Part shown: positions 8,274 through 16,892 of the stretch, one piece after another
Position numbering within the stretch: position 1 is the first letter of the stretch
Layout: each line of letters starts with the position of its first letter
DNA from: Teichococcus aestuarii
Lineage (GTDB): Bacteria > Pseudomonadota > Alphaproteobacteria > Acetobacterales > Acetobacteraceae
Direction of reading: 5' to 3'
DNA length: 64,000 bases
Assembly: GCF_003116135.1 (NCBI RefSeq)
Contig: NZ_PDOA01000007.1
Span: forward strand, 181,409-245,408
The notes under the pieces: model-generated
The model's input: the letters and a program-made list of their open reading frames with translations, nothing else
What the model was told of the DNA's origin: nothing
Database searches by the model: none
Position numbers and translations under genes: made by a program

Positions 8274-9263
8274 ATGGATTTCCGGATCTCCCGCCGCGCG
8301 GCGCTGGCCGGCTCCGCCCTCGCCCTGCCCTTCATCCGCAGCGCCGCCGCGCAGCAGACCCTGGAATTCGTGGCCGGCTCGCTGGGCGGCGGCTGGTACA
8401 CCATGGCCGCTGGCGTCGCCGCCCTGGTGCGCGACGAGAACCCCGAGATCCAGATCCGCGTCGTGCCCGGCGGCGGCTTGGCCAACCCGACGCGCGTCAA
8501 CAACGGGCAGAGCCAGATGGGCTGGGGCATCGATGCCTTCACCGCCGCCGCCGCGCGCGGCGAGGAGCCCTACAAGGCCAAGCATGAGCGGCTGCGCTCG
8601 CTCGGCACCGGCTACTCGCCCACCGAGCACAACTTCCTCCGCCGCGCCGATGGCGGCCCGGCCGACATGAAGGCGATCCTGACGCAGAAGGGGGTGCGCA
8701 TCGGCTGCCCGCAGCGCTCCTCGACCGACGAGATGACGCTGCAGCGCATCCTGAAGTTCTGCGGCACCTCGCCCGAGAAGATCCGCGACGAGGGCGGCCG
8801 CTACCTGAACGGCTCCTACAACGACATCGCCGGCGCCTTCGGCGACGGGCAGGTGGATTACCTCTACGTGGCGCTGGCCAAGCCCGCCGCCATCCTCACC
8901 GAGATCGGCCAGGGCCGGCGCGCGGCGAAGCTGGTGGCCTTCCCCGAGGATGTGCGCAAGCACCTGATCGACACCTACGCCTACAACCAGGGCGTCATCC
9001 CCGCCGGCACCTACCCGGCGCTGCAGGATGCCGACGTGCCGGTGACGACCATGGACAGCGTCATCCTGGTGCACGACACCCTGCCCGAGCCGGTGGCCTA
9101 TGCGGTGACGCGCACCCTGATCAAGGCCAAGGGCGCGCGGCTGACGCAGATCCACGCCTCGATGGGCGCCTACGACCCCGCCGTGGCCTGGAAGTATGCC
9201 GGCGTGCCGCTGCACCCGGGCGCCGAGCGCGCCTACCGCGAAGCCGGCGTGATGCAGGGCTGA
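8274..9263 (+). CDS. TAXI family TRAP transporter solute-binding protein
   Basis: Periplasmic receptor of a TRAP transporter of the TAXI type, 329 residues. It has a twin-arginine-like signal peptide (SRRAALAGSALALPF, cleavage near AAAQ) and then the characteristic LEFVAGSLGGGWYTMAAG opening, with the ligand loop around VVPGGGLANPTRVNNGQSQMGWG. AGGAGG at 8261-8266 supports the ATG at 8274. Its stop overlaps the ribosome binding site of the fused permease gene, so receptor and permease are cotranscribed and probably translationally coupled. Known TAXI ligands include dicarboxylates and glutamate; the ligand here is unknown. Confidence 0.92.
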   Translation: MDFRISRRAALAGSALALPFIRSAAAQQTLEFVAGSLGGGWYTMAAGVAALVRDENPEIQIRVVPGGGLANPTRVNNGQSQMGWGIDAFTAAAARGEEPYKAKHERLRSLGTGYSPTEHNFLRRADGGPADMKAILTQKGVRIGCPQRSSTDEMTLQRILKFCGTSPEKIRDEGGRYLNGSYNDIAGAFGDGQVDYLYVALAKPAAILTEIGQGRRAAKLVAFPEDVRKHLIDTYAYNQGVIPAGTYPALQDADVPVTTMDSVILVHDTLPEPVAYAVTRTLIKAKGARLTQIHASMGAYDPAVAWKYAGVPLHPGAERAYREAGVMQG

Positions 9264-9270
9264 AGGAGGC

Positions 9271-11169
9271 GTGCGCCAGCTTCGCGGCCCGCTCGGCGTC
9301 ATCCTCCCGGCCTGGCTGGCCGGGGTGGTGGCACTCCATCTCTATTTCGGCGGCTTCGGCTTCCCCGAGCCGATCGCCATGCGCGGCTTCCACCTGCTGG
9401 CCTTCGTGCCGCCGATCTTCCTGCTCTGGCCCGCCCTCGCCAGCAGCCCGAAGGACAGGCCGAGCGCGCTCGACTGGCTGTGGGCGGCGCTGGCGGCGGC
9501 GCCGCACCTGTGGGTGTGGCTGAATGCCGCCGCCGTCTCCGACCGGATGGAGTATGTCGATCCCTTCGGGCAGGAGATGGTGGTGCTCGCCCTGCTCGCC
9601 ATCGTCACGCTGCTGGAGGCGACGCGGCGCGCGGTGGAGCCCGGCCTCGCGGTGATGGTGCTGGTCAGCATCGGCTACATGGTGTTCGGCAACCACCTGC
9701 CGGGCGTGCTGAACACCCGCGTGTTCAGCCTGGAGGAGATCCTGGAAGCCTCCTGGCTGGTGCCCACGGCGGGCGGCGTCTATGGCCCGCTCACCGGCAT
9801 CGTTGCCACCACCATCGCGGTGTTCATCACCTTCGGCGCCTTCATGCAGGGCAGCGGCACGGGGCGGCTGTTCAGCAATCTCGGCGCCGCGGCGGCGGGG
9901 CGCTACACGGCGGGGCCGGCCAAGGTGGCGGTCATCACCTCCGGCCTGTTCGGCACGATGAGCGGCTCCTCCGTCTCCAACGTCATCACCACCGGCGCCA
10001 TGACCATCCCGCTGATGAAGCGGATCGGCTATCCGGCGGCGGTCGCGGGCGGCATCGAGAGCGCGGCCAGCGTCGGCGGCGCGCTGATGCCGCCGGTGAT
10101 GGGGGCGGCCGCCTTCGTCATGGCCGAGATCACCAACATCGCCTATGGCGAGATCCTGATCGCGGCGACGCTGGGGGCGGTGCTCTACTACTTCGCCATC
10201 TACGTGGCGGTGCATTTCGAGGGGCGGCGCCTCGGCGTCTCGGCCATGGCGGAGGCCGACATCCCCTCCTGGCGGGAGGTGCTGGCCGATTGCCACCTGC
10301 TGCTGCCCATCGCCGTGCTGGTCTGGCTGATGATGGAGCGCTGGAGCGGCAACTTCGCCGCCTTCTGCGCCACCATGGCGATGATCGCGGTGGCCATGCT
10401 GCGTCGGCGCACCCGCATGTCGCCGCACGCCATCTTCGACAGCCTGGTGCAGGCGGGGCTGACCATGGCGCCGCTGGCGGTGGCCATCGCCGGTGCCGGC
10501 ATCGTCGTCTCGGCGCTGACGGCCACCGGCATGGTGGTGGCCTTCGGCGGCATCATCAAGGACATCGCCGGCGGCTCGCTGCCGCTGCTGCTGGTGCTGC
10601 TGGCGCTCACCGTGCTGGTGCTGGGCATGGGGCTGCCCACCACCCCCTCCTACATCATCGCCGCCGCCATCGGCGTGCCGCAGCTGATGGAGATGGGGGT
10701 CGGCATGCTGCCGGCGCACCTGTTCCTGTTCTACTTCGCGGTGCTGGCGGATGCGACGCCGCCCGTGGCGGCCGCCGCCTTCGCCGCAGCCTCGGTGGCC
10801 AAGGCGCCGCCGACGCTGACCAGCCTGCACGCCACGCGCTTCGGCATCGCCGGCTTCACCGTGGGCTTCGCCTTCGTCTACGACCCCGGCATCATGATGC
10901 AGGGCAGCCTGCCCGACATCCTGCTCGCCTTCGGCGTGCAGATGGCGGCGCTGACGGCGCTGACGGCGTCCTATGCCGGCTTCCTCGCCGGACCGCTGGC
11001 CCTGCCGCTGCGCCTGCTGCTGGGGGCGTCGGGGATGGTCGCCGCCTTCGTCCACGTGCTGCCGGCACCGGGGCGGCTGGCCGTGGTGCTGGCGGTGCTG
11101 GCCCTGGCCTGGACGATCAGCCGCGCCGCGGCGCCGCTGCCGGCCCGTGGCGCCGCCCCGCCGGGCTGA
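9271..11169 (+). CDS. TRAP transporter fused permease (DctQM-type, TAXI partner)
   Basis: Inner-membrane permease in which the small (DctQ-like) and large (DctM-like) subunits are fused; 632 residues with many hydrophobic helices. The large-subunit part carries the conserved GMGLPTTPSY and LADATPPVAAAAF motifs. The start is a GTG; the strong AAGGAGG (9263-9269) ends just one base before it, which is unusually close, but no better in-frame start follows within range. It works with the TAXI receptor 7 bp upstream as a secondary, ion-coupled importer. Confidence 0.92.
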   Translation: MRQLRGPLGVILPAWLAGVVALHLYFGGFGFPEPIAMRGFHLLAFVPPIFLLWPALASSPKDRPSALDWLWAALAAAPHLWVWLNAAAVSDRMEYVDPFGQEMVVLALLAIVTLLEATRRAVEPGLAVMVLVSIGYMVFGNHLPGVLNTRVFSLEEILEASWLVPTAGGVYGPLTGIVATTIAVFITFGAFMQGSGTGRLFSNLGAAAAGRYTAGPAKVAVITSGLFGTMSGSSVSNVITTGAMTIPLMKRIGYPAAVAGGIESAASVGGALMPPVMGAAAFVMAEITNIAYGEILIAATLGAVLYYFAIYVAVHFEGRRLGVSAMAEADIPSWREVLADCHLLLPIAVLVWLMMERWSGNFAAFCATMAMIAVAMLRRRTRMSPHAIFDSLVQAGLTMAPLAVAIAGAGIVVSALTATGMVVAFGGIIKDIAGGSLPLLLVLLALTVLVLGMGLPTTPSYIIAAAIGVPQLMEMGVGMLPAHLFLFYFAVLADATPPVAAAAFAAASVAKAPPTLTSLHATRFGIAGFTVGFAFVYDPGIMMQGSLPDILLAFGVQMAALTALTASYAGFLAGPLALPLRLLLGASGMVAAFVHVLPAPGRLAVVLAVLALAWTISRAAAPLPARGAAPPG

Positions 11170-11172
11170 GCC

Positions 11173-12105
11173 TCACCCCGGGCGGGCGGCCCCGCCCGGG
11201 ACGATCCGCCCGGGCGCGCCGGGGGGCAGGGCGCCCGTCTCCAGCCAGTGGCATGCCAGCGGCCACAGCGTCTCCCGGAAGCGCTCGTGGAAGAAGGCGA
11301 AGTGGCCGATGGCGGCCACCCCGGCCTCCTCGGGCGCCAGCCGCAGATGCGTCCGCGCGCTGCCGCGGTAATAGGCCAGCAGCCGCTCGATGGCGGGGAT
11401 GGTGCCGAAGGGGTCGTCCTCCAGCCCGATTGCCAGGATCGGCGCGCCGATGGCGGCGAAGCGGGCGGGCAGGGCGGCGCCATCCCGCAGCGTGCACTCG
11501 AAGCGGGCGGCCATGCGGCTCCAGTCCCGCGCCACGCCGGCGGGGGTGTCCTCCATCCAGCCCAGGCGGCGGGCGGGAAGGTAGCCGAACAGCTCGGCCA
11601 GCGCCGGCATCGCCACATGCCAGCGCAGCAGCATGGGCAGGCGGGCGGCGGGGGCGTAGTCCCGCCAATGGGCATACTGCGCGCCGACGGTGACGATGCG
11701 CCGCACCTGCCGCGCCGAGGGTGCCAGCCCCACCGCGAAGCCGCCGATGGAATGCGCCACCACATCCACCGGCCGCCCTGGGAAGCGCGCCATGGCCAGG
11801 CGCAGCGCGGCCTCCAGGTCGAGCTCGCCCCAGTCCCGCCAGTCCGCGCGGAAGCCGCGCAGCCGGGCGGGGCGGGATTCACCGATGCCCCGGTAGTCGA
11901 AGGTGACGACATCGAAGCCGGCCCCGGCGAGATGGGCGGCGAAGCGGCCATAGTAGCGGCTGCGTACCGAGGTGGCGGGGCTGACCACCACCACGGAGCG
12001 GCCCGGAACCGGCTGCCTGGCCGGCCAGAGATGGCCGCCCAGCATCATGCCATCCGCCGCCTGGAAGCGGAGAGGCTCGCCCGCCTGCCCAGACGCCATG
12101 CCCAT
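11173..12105 (-). CDS. Alpha/beta hydrolase (COG4757-like)
   Basis: Predicted serine hydrolase of 310 residues without signal peptide, probably cytoplasmic. The nucleophile elbow is AHSIGG (Ser119), so the first glycine of the classical GxSxG is alanine. An acidic residue in LEDDPFG and a histidine in GHFAFFHERF complete a plausible triad. It resembles the uncharacterised COG4757 hydrolases. GGGAGGA upstream supports the ATG at 12105; a second in-frame ATG lies at 12099. Its last codons lie inside a hairpin (11177-11200) shared with the convergent TRAP operon. It is divergent from the GntR gene at 12249. Substrate unknown. Confidence 0.82.
   Translation of the reverse strand: MGMASGQAGEPLRFQAADGMMLGGHLWPARQPVPGRSVVVVSPATSVRSRYYGRFAAHLAGAGFDVVTFDYRGIGESRPARLRGFRADWRDWGELDLEAALRLAMARFPGRPVDVVAHSIGGFAVGLAPSARQVRRIVTVGAQYAHWRDYAPAARLPMLLRWHVAMPALAELFGYLPARRLGWMEDTPAGVARDWSRMAARFECTLRDGAALPARFAAIGAPILAIGLEDDPFGTIPAIERLLAYYRGSARTHLRLAPEEAGVAAIGHFAFFHERFRETLWPLACHWLETGALPPGAPGRIVPGGAARPG
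11177..11200. terminator. Hairpin between convergent TRAP permease and hydrolase genes
   Basis: Perfect 10-bp stem CCCGGGCGGG (11177-11186) and CCCGCCCGGG (11191-11200) with a four-base loop. It lies downstream of the TRAP permease stop and overlaps the final codons of the hydrolase gene. The two stops themselves form the small dyad TGAGcCTCA (11167-11175). Probably a terminator for the permease transcript. Confidence 0.55.
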
Positions 12106-12199
12106 CCTGTCCTCCCGCTCCGCGTGCCGGTCTCCTGGCCATGCGGCGGGATGACGGCGACGGTCAAGGTAGGATCAAAAGGGGGGCGCTTGACGCACC

Positions 12200-12231
12200 T
12201 TGGATACAAGAATACTAGTATACAAGTCCAA
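12200..12231. promoter_or_regulatory. Candidate GntR operator/promoter of the hexonate operon
   Basis: An AT-rich 32-bp stretch just before the GntR gene contains the perfect 10-bp palindrome ATACTAGTAT (12212-12221), outer arms TTGGA (12200-12204) and TCCAA (12227-12231), and a direct repeat ATACAAG at 12204 and 12220. TTGACG at 12190-12195 could be a -35 element. The layout suggests autoregulation of the operon by the GntR protein encoded 18 bp downstream. Confidence 0.55.
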
Positions 12232-12248
12232 GAGTGAGGGAAGGGACC

Positions 12249-12935
12249 ATGACGGGTCTGGTGCTGGAGCACCGTGCGCCGATCGCCCGCGAGCTGTACG
12301 CGGTGCTGCGCCAGCGCATCCTCACCGGCGCGCTGGAACCCGGCACCACCATCTCCGAGACCTCCTATGCCGGGCAGATGGGCGTCAGCCGCACCCCGGT
12401 GCGCGAGGTGTTCCGCCGCCTGGCGGATGAGGGGCTGCTGGAGGTCCGGCCGCAGGTCGGCACCTATGTCGCCGCCATCAGCCTGACCGCGGTGCATGAC
12501 AGCCAGTTCGTGCGCGAGACGCTGGAATGCCGCACCGTGCGCATGGCGGTGGAGCGTGCCCGGCCCGAGGATGACGCGGCCCTCCGCGCGCATCTGGAGC
12601 GGCAGCGCCCGGCCGTGCTGGCGGGCGACTACATCGCCTTCTTCCCCGCCGACGAGGCGCTGCATGTCGAGCTGATCCGCATGGCCGGACGCGCCGCCAT
12701 CTGGAGCGTCATCCAGGACGTCAAGACGCAGCTCGACCGCGTCCGCTACCTCTCCTTCGAGAGCCGCGACTGGCTCGGCAAGATCTTCGCCGAGCATGAG
12801 CGGATCGTGGAACGCGTCATCGCCCGCGACGCCGACGGCGCCGAGGCGATCATGCGCGAGCACCTGCGCACCGTCTTCACCGCCATCGAGCGCCTGATGG
12901 CGAGCAAGCCCCATTTCTTCGCGCCCAGCCGCTGA
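12249..12935 (+). CDS. GntR family transcriptional regulator (FCD domain), hexonate operon
   Basis: FadR/FCD-type regulator of 228 residues. The winged helix (about residues 8-75) includes QMGVSRTPVREVFRRLADEGLL; the FCD domain holds the conserved metal-site histidines of this group (DEALHVELIRMAG; EHERIVERVIARD). The ATG at 12249 is preceded by AGGGAAGG, which favours it over a GTG at 12234. It is the first gene of a same-strand series with a dehydrogenase, TRAP importer, UxuB-type reductase and UxuA, so it probably senses a hexonate or hexuronate intermediate and controls that operon through the dyad at 12200-12231. Confidence 0.92.
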   Translation: MTGLVLEHRAPIARELYAVLRQRILTGALEPGTTISETSYAGQMGVSRTPVREVFRRLADEGLLEVRPQVGTYVAAISLTAVHDSQFVRETLECRTVRMAVERARPEDDAALRAHLERQRPAVLAGDYIAFFPADEALHVELIRMAGRAAIWSVIQDVKTQLDRVRYLSFESRDWLGKIFAEHERIVERVIARDADGAEAIMREHLRTVFTAIERLMASKPHFFAPSR

Positions 12936-12961
12936 CAGCGGCGCAGCCAGGACGAATCCCC

Positions 12962-13981
12962 ATGGTCGCCATCTCGGTCGCCAGGCCGCATGTGCTGGAA
13001 CTCTTCGACGACGCCCCCCTGCCGCCGCAGGCGGGAGAGGTGCAGATTCGCGTGCAGCGCGCCGGCATCTGCGGCTCGGACCTGCACATCTTCCACGGCA
13101 GCAACCCCTTCGCGAAGTATCCGCGCATCATCGGCCATGAATTCGCGGGGCAGGTGGAGGCGGTGGGCGAGGGCGTCGAGGGCCTGGCGCCCGGCGACCG
13201 CGTGGTGGTGGACCCGGTGGTCTCCTGCGGCCATTGCTACGCCTGCCGCATCGGCCGCTCCAATGTGTGCGGCAGGCTGGAGGTGCTGGGCGTCCATCGC
13301 GACGGCGGCTTCCGCGACCGCGTGACGGTGCCCGCCGCCAACGCCGTGAAGGTGCCGGACGGGCTGCCCATCGAACTCGCCGCCCTGGCCGAGCCCTTCT
13401 CCATCGCCGCCAACGTGCTGACGCGCACCGGCATCGACGCGGGGGATTCCGTGCTGATCTACGGCGCCGGCACGGTGGGGCTGACGGTGCTGCAGGTGGC
13501 GAAGCTGCACGGCGCCCGCTGCATCGTGGCCGACCTCGACGCGGCGCGGCTGGAGCGGGCGCGGAGCTTCGGCGCCGATGTGGTGGTGAACTCCGCCACG
13601 CACTCCGTGCCCGAGGCGGTGGCCGGCGAGCATGACGGGCTCGGCCCCTCGCTGGTGATCGACGGCGCCGGCGTGCCCACGCTGCTGGAGGAGGCCTGCC
13701 GCGTGGCCAGCCCCGCCGCGCGCATCGGCATCCTCGGCTTCTCGCCCGCGCCCTGCAATGTGAGCCAGCAGGAGATCGTCAAGAAGGAGCTGACCCTGGT
13801 CGGCTCCCGCCTGAACCGGCGGCTGCTGCCGCAGGTGGTGCAATGGCTGGCCGAGGGCCGCCTGCGCCCCGCCGCCATGATCACCCAGACCTTCGCGGCG
13901 GCCGACGCGCCCGCCGCCTTCGAGCTGATCGAGAAGGACCCGGGCAGCACCGTGAAGGTGCAGCTCGCCTTCGACGCCTGA
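12962..13981 (+). CDS. Zinc-dependent MDR alcohol dehydrogenase, possible L-gulonate 5-dehydrogenase
   Basis: Medium-chain zinc dehydrogenase of 339 residues. Catalytic zinc ligands Cys37 (GICGSD) and His59-Glu60 (GHEF), structural zinc cysteines Cys89, Cys92, Cys95 and Cys103, and the NAD(P)-binding GAGTVG motif are all present. It lies 26 bp after the GntR gene and before the TRAP genes. In other bacteria an RspB-type enzyme of this family oxidises L-gulonate to D-fructuronate, which UxuB and UxuA then process; both of the latter are encoded in this operon, so that role is a good inference. A related polyol or hexonate is also possible. Confidence 0.9.
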   Translation: MVAISVARPHVLELFDDAPLPPQAGEVQIRVQRAGICGSDLHIFHGSNPFAKYPRIIGHEFAGQVEAVGEGVEGLAPGDRVVVDPVVSCGHCYACRIGRSNVCGRLEVLGVHRDGGFRDRVTVPAANAVKVPDGLPIELAALAEPFSIAANVLTRTGIDAGDSVLIYGAGTVGLTVLQVAKLHGARCIVADLDAARLERARSFGADVVVNSATHSVPEAVAGEHDGLGPSLVIDGAGVPTLLEEACRVASPAARIGILGFSPAPCNVSQQEIVKKELTLVGSRLNRRLLPQVVQWLAEGRLRPAAMITQTFAAADAPAAFELIEKDPGSTVKVQLAFDA

Positions 13982-14007
13982 CATCCGCCCTTCGGAGGAA
14001 AGCAAGA

Positions 14008-15000
14008 ATGGCCATCACCCTCGCCCCCCGCCGCCGCACCGTGCTGGGCGGCCTCGCCGGCATCCTCGCCGCGGGCGTCGCCCCCGCCCACAAGGCCCAT
14101 GCGGCGACGACGCTGAAGCTCGGCCATCTCGGCAACGAGGACAACACCTGGCACAAGGCCAGCCTGAAGTTCGCCGAGGAGGTGGCGCGCCGCACCAAGG
14201 GCGCCATCGAGATCCGCGTCTTCCCGAACGAGCAGCTCGGCAAGGAGACGGACCTCATCAAGGGCATCCAGCTCGGCACGGTGGACTTCACCATCACCGG
14301 TGAGTCGCTGCAGAACTGGGCGCCCTCCGCCGCGCTGCTGGCCGTGCCCTACGCGGTGCGCGACCTCGCGCACATGGACCGCGTCGTCAGCGGCCCGATC
14401 GGCGCCAAGATCGCCGAGGACATCGCGGCCAAGACGCAGCTGAAGACGCTGGCCTATTTCGCCCGCGGCCCGCGCTACCTCACCTCTAACCGGCCGATCA
14501 CCCGACCCGAGGAGCTGAACGGGCTGAAGCTGCGCGTGCCGAACGTGCCGCTCTTCGTCAAGTTCTGGGAGGCGCTGGGCGCCAAGCCGACGCCGATGGC
14601 CTTCTCCGAGGTGTTCACCTCGCTGCAGAACCACACCATCGACGCGCAGGAGAACCCGCTGGCGCTGATCAAGTCGGCCAGCTTCAGCGAGGTGCAGAGC
14701 ACCATCAACCGCACCGAGCATGTGCTGAGCTGGATCTACATCGTCGGCGGCACGCGCAAGCTGGGCCGCCTGCCGGCCGAGCAGCAGGCGGCCATCGCCG
14801 AGGCGGCCAAGGCCGCGCAGGAATATGAGCGCGCCCTGTTCCTGGAAGACGAGAAGAACCTCGCCGCCGAGCTGACCGCCAAGGGCATGAAGTTCGTCGA
14901 CGTCGACAAGGCGGCCTTCGCCAGCAAGGGCAAGGAGGCGGTGGCCGGCGCGCTGAACGCCGAGATCCGCCCGCTCTACGAGCAGATCATCGCCGCCTGA
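14008..15000 (+). CDS. TRAP transporter substrate-binding protein (DctP family)
   Basis: Periplasmic receptor of a DctP-type TRAP importer, 330 residues. The signal peptide carries a Tat-like RRRTVLGGLAG and ends near AHAA. The mature part starts with the typical LKLGHLGNEDNTWHKASLKFAEEV and contains the conserved ligand region LKLRVPNVPLFVKFWEALGA, where the arginine binds the ligand carboxylate in this family. GGAGGAAAG precedes the ATG. Members near uxu genes commonly bind glucuronate, galacturonate or hexonates. Two strong GC-rich palindromes separate it from dctQ. Confidence 0.93.
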   Translation: MAITLAPRRRTVLGGLAGILAAGVAPAHKAHAATTLKLGHLGNEDNTWHKASLKFAEEVARRTKGAIEIRVFPNEQLGKETDLIKGIQLGTVDFTITGESLQNWAPSAALLAVPYAVRDLAHMDRVVSGPIGAKIAEDIAAKTQLKTLAYFARGPRYLTSNRPITRPEELNGLKLRVPNVPLFVKFWEALGAKPTPMAFSEVFTSLQNHTIDAQENPLALIKSASFSEVQSTINRTEHVLSWIYIVGGTRKLGRLPAEQQAAIAEAAKAAQEYERALFLEDEKNLAAELTAKGMKFVDVDKAAFASKGKEAVAGALNAEIRPLYEQIIAA

Positions 15001-15001
15001 G

Positions 15002-15031
15002 CCCCGGCCGGGGCGGCGGGGGCCGGCCCCC
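15002..15031 (+). promoter_or_regulatory. Two GC-rich palindromes between dctP-like and dctQ-like genes
   Basis: CCCCGGCCGGGG (15002-15013) and GGGGGCCGGCCCCC (15018-15031) are perfect palindromes in the 58-bp gap between receptor and small permease genes. Such intergenic RNA stems often stop 3' decay or cause partial termination, leaving more receptor than permease mRNA. That role is inferred here. Confidence 0.5.
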
Positions 15032-15058
15032 GTCGCCTCCCGCGCGGAAGGAAACTCC

Positions 15059-15559
15059 ATGCGCCTCGTCCTCGCCGCCGTGCTGGCGGCCATCCGCTCG
15101 GTGTGCCGCGCCGGCACGCTGCTCGCCTTCGCCGTGCTGATCGGCGTCGTCACCATTCAGGTGCTCGGCCGCATCCCCGGCTTCCCCTCCTTCTCCTGGA
15201 CGGAGGAGGTGGCGCGCTTCGCCCTGGTCTATCTGGTCGGCTTCTCCTGCGGCCTGGCGCTGCTGCGCGGCGAGATGGTCAATGTCGACCTCTTCGTGGC
15301 GCCGCTGCCGGCCGGCCTGCGCCGCGCCATCGAGCGGCTGGTGGACGCGATCGTGCTGGCCTTCAGCCTGCTCATCATCCCCGGCGCCTGGGATTACGTG
15401 ACCTTCAGCATGGGCGAGCGCGCCCGCTCCATCGACATGCCGATGATCGTGATCTACGCGGTGATGCTGCTGATCCCGGTGTCGCTGGCCCTCTTCTCCG
15501 CCTTCCGGCTGCTCGGCCATGCCGAGACCCCGCCCGCCTCGCACGGGGAGCTCACCTGA
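15059..15559 (+). CDS. TRAP transporter small permease (DctQ family)
   Basis: Small membrane subunit of the TRAP importer, 166 residues with four predicted helices (about residues 12-32, 50-70, 85-105 and 127-150). The SWTEEVARFALVYLVGFSCGLALLRGE region is the family hallmark. A GGAAGGAAAC ribosome binding site lies before the ATG. Its TGA stop shares its last base with the ATG of the large permease gene (TGATG), indicating translational coupling. Confidence 0.93.
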   Translation: MRLVLAAVLAAIRSVCRAGTLLAFAVLIGVVTIQVLGRIPGFPSFSWTEEVARFALVYLVGFSCGLALLRGEMVNVDLFVAPLPAGLRRAIERLVDAIVLAFSLLIIPGAWDYVTFSMGERARSIDMPMIVIYAVMLLIPVSLALFSAFRLLGHAETPPASHGELT

Positions 15560-16836
15560 TGCTCGTCACGCTGCTCTTCGCCACCTTCGCCCTCTGCCTG
15601 GTGCTGGGCGCGCCGGTCGGCATCGCCCTGGGCCTCGCCGGCGCCGTCTACCTGATCGGCGCCGACATCGACCTCTCGGTGGTGGCGCAGTTCACCTATG
15701 CGGGCATGGACAGCTTCGTGCTGCTCTGCATCCCCGGCTTCGTGCTGGCCGGCAACCTGATGAATGGCGGCGGCATCACCGACCAGATCGTGCGCTTCGG
15801 CAATTCGCTGGTCGGCCACATCCGCGGCGGCCTCGGGCTTGCCAACGTCACGGGCTCGATGATCTTCGCCGGCATCTCCGGCACCGCGGTCGCCGAGACG
15901 GCCTCGATCGGCTCGGTGATGATCCCGGCCATGCGCCGCTCGGGCTACGATGCGCCCTTCGCCGCCGCCGTCACCGCCGCCGCCTCCACCGTCGGCCCGA
16001 TCATCCCGCCCAGCGTGCCGATGATCATCGTCGGCACCCTCTCCGGCCTCTCGGTCGGCAAGATGTTCCTGGCCGGCGCCATCCCCGGGCTGCTGCTCGG
16101 CCTCGGCATGATGATCACGGTGTACATCCTGTCGCGCCGGCGCGGCTACCCGAAGGGTCAGTGGGCCGGCTTCGGCGAGATCCTGCGTTCCAGCCGCGGC
16201 GCCTTCTGGGCGCTGCTGATGACGGCCGTCATCCTCTACGGCATCGTGGGCGGCCTGTTCACGCCGACCGAGGCCTCGGTGGTCGCGGCGCTCTACGCCT
16301 TCGTCGTCGGGCTGTTCATCTACAAGGGCTTCACCCTGCGCGACATCCCCGGCATCCTGCTGGAGAGCGCCATCGGCTCCGGCGCGCTGATCCTGCTGGT
16401 GGGCTTCGCCAACGTGTTCGGCTGGATCCTGACCAGCGAGCAGATTCCGCAGCGCATCGCCGAGGCCATGCTCTCGGTCACCGACAACAAGTACCTCATC
16501 CTGCTGATGGTGAACGTGCTGCTGCTGATCGTCGGCACCTTCATGGAGACGATCGCGGCGCTGATCATCCTCTTCCCGCCGCTGCTGGCGGTGGCCACGG
16601 CGGTCGGCATCGACCCGATCCACTTCGCCATCGTCGTCGTGCTGAACCTGATGATCGGGCTGACGACGCCGCCGGTGGGGGTCTGCCTCTTCGTCGCCGC
16701 CAACATCGCCAAGGTATCGCTGGGCGCGGTCAGCCGGGCCATCATCCCCTTCCTGATCTGCAACATCATCGTGCTGATGCTGGTCAGCTTCATCCCCGGC
16801 ATCTCGCTCTGGCTGCCGAGCCTCTACTTCAAGTGA
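15559..16836 (+). CDS. TRAP transporter large permease (DctM family)
   Basis: Large membrane subunit forming the transport pathway, 425 residues with about a dozen hydrophobic helices. Conserved elements include the IPGFVLAGNLMNGGGITD start of the scaffold, the SGTAVAETASIGSVMIPAM region and the GLTTPPVGVCLFVAANIA motif near the C-terminus. The start overlaps the dctQ-type stop by one base. Together with the receptor and the small subunit it forms a complete three-part importer, predicted to bring in the hexonate or uronate consumed by the downstream enzymes. Confidence 0.94.
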   Translation: MLVTLLFATFALCLVLGAPVGIALGLAGAVYLIGADIDLSVVAQFTYAGMDSFVLLCIPGFVLAGNLMNGGGITDQIVRFGNSLVGHIRGGLGLANVTGSMIFAGISGTAVAETASIGSVMIPAMRRSGYDAPFAAAVTAAASTVGPIIPPSVPMIIVGTLSGLSVGKMFLAGAIPGLLLGLGMMITVYILSRRRGYPKGQWAGFGEILRSSRGAFWALLMTAVILYGIVGGLFTPTEASVVAALYAFVVGLFIYKGFTLRDIPGILLESAIGSGALILLVGFANVFGWILTSEQIPQRIAEAMLSVTDNKYLILLMVNVLLLIVGTFMETIAALIILFPPLLAVATAVGIDPIHFAIVVVLNLMIGLTTPPVGVCLFVAANIAKVSLGAVSRAIIPFLICNIIVLMLVSFIPGISLWLPSLYFK

Positions 16837-16892
16837 GCCGCGTGGCGGTCCCGCCGGGGCCGCCGTCCCACCTCCTTCCCTCCGGTGCCCCG

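Noticed and set aside
9121..11055. Long minus-strand open frame (over 600 codons) opposite the TRAP fused permease gene
   Set aside because: It is His/Gln/Arg/Gly-rich low-complexity translation, the antisense shadow of a GC-rich membrane protein gene with clear TRAP motifs.
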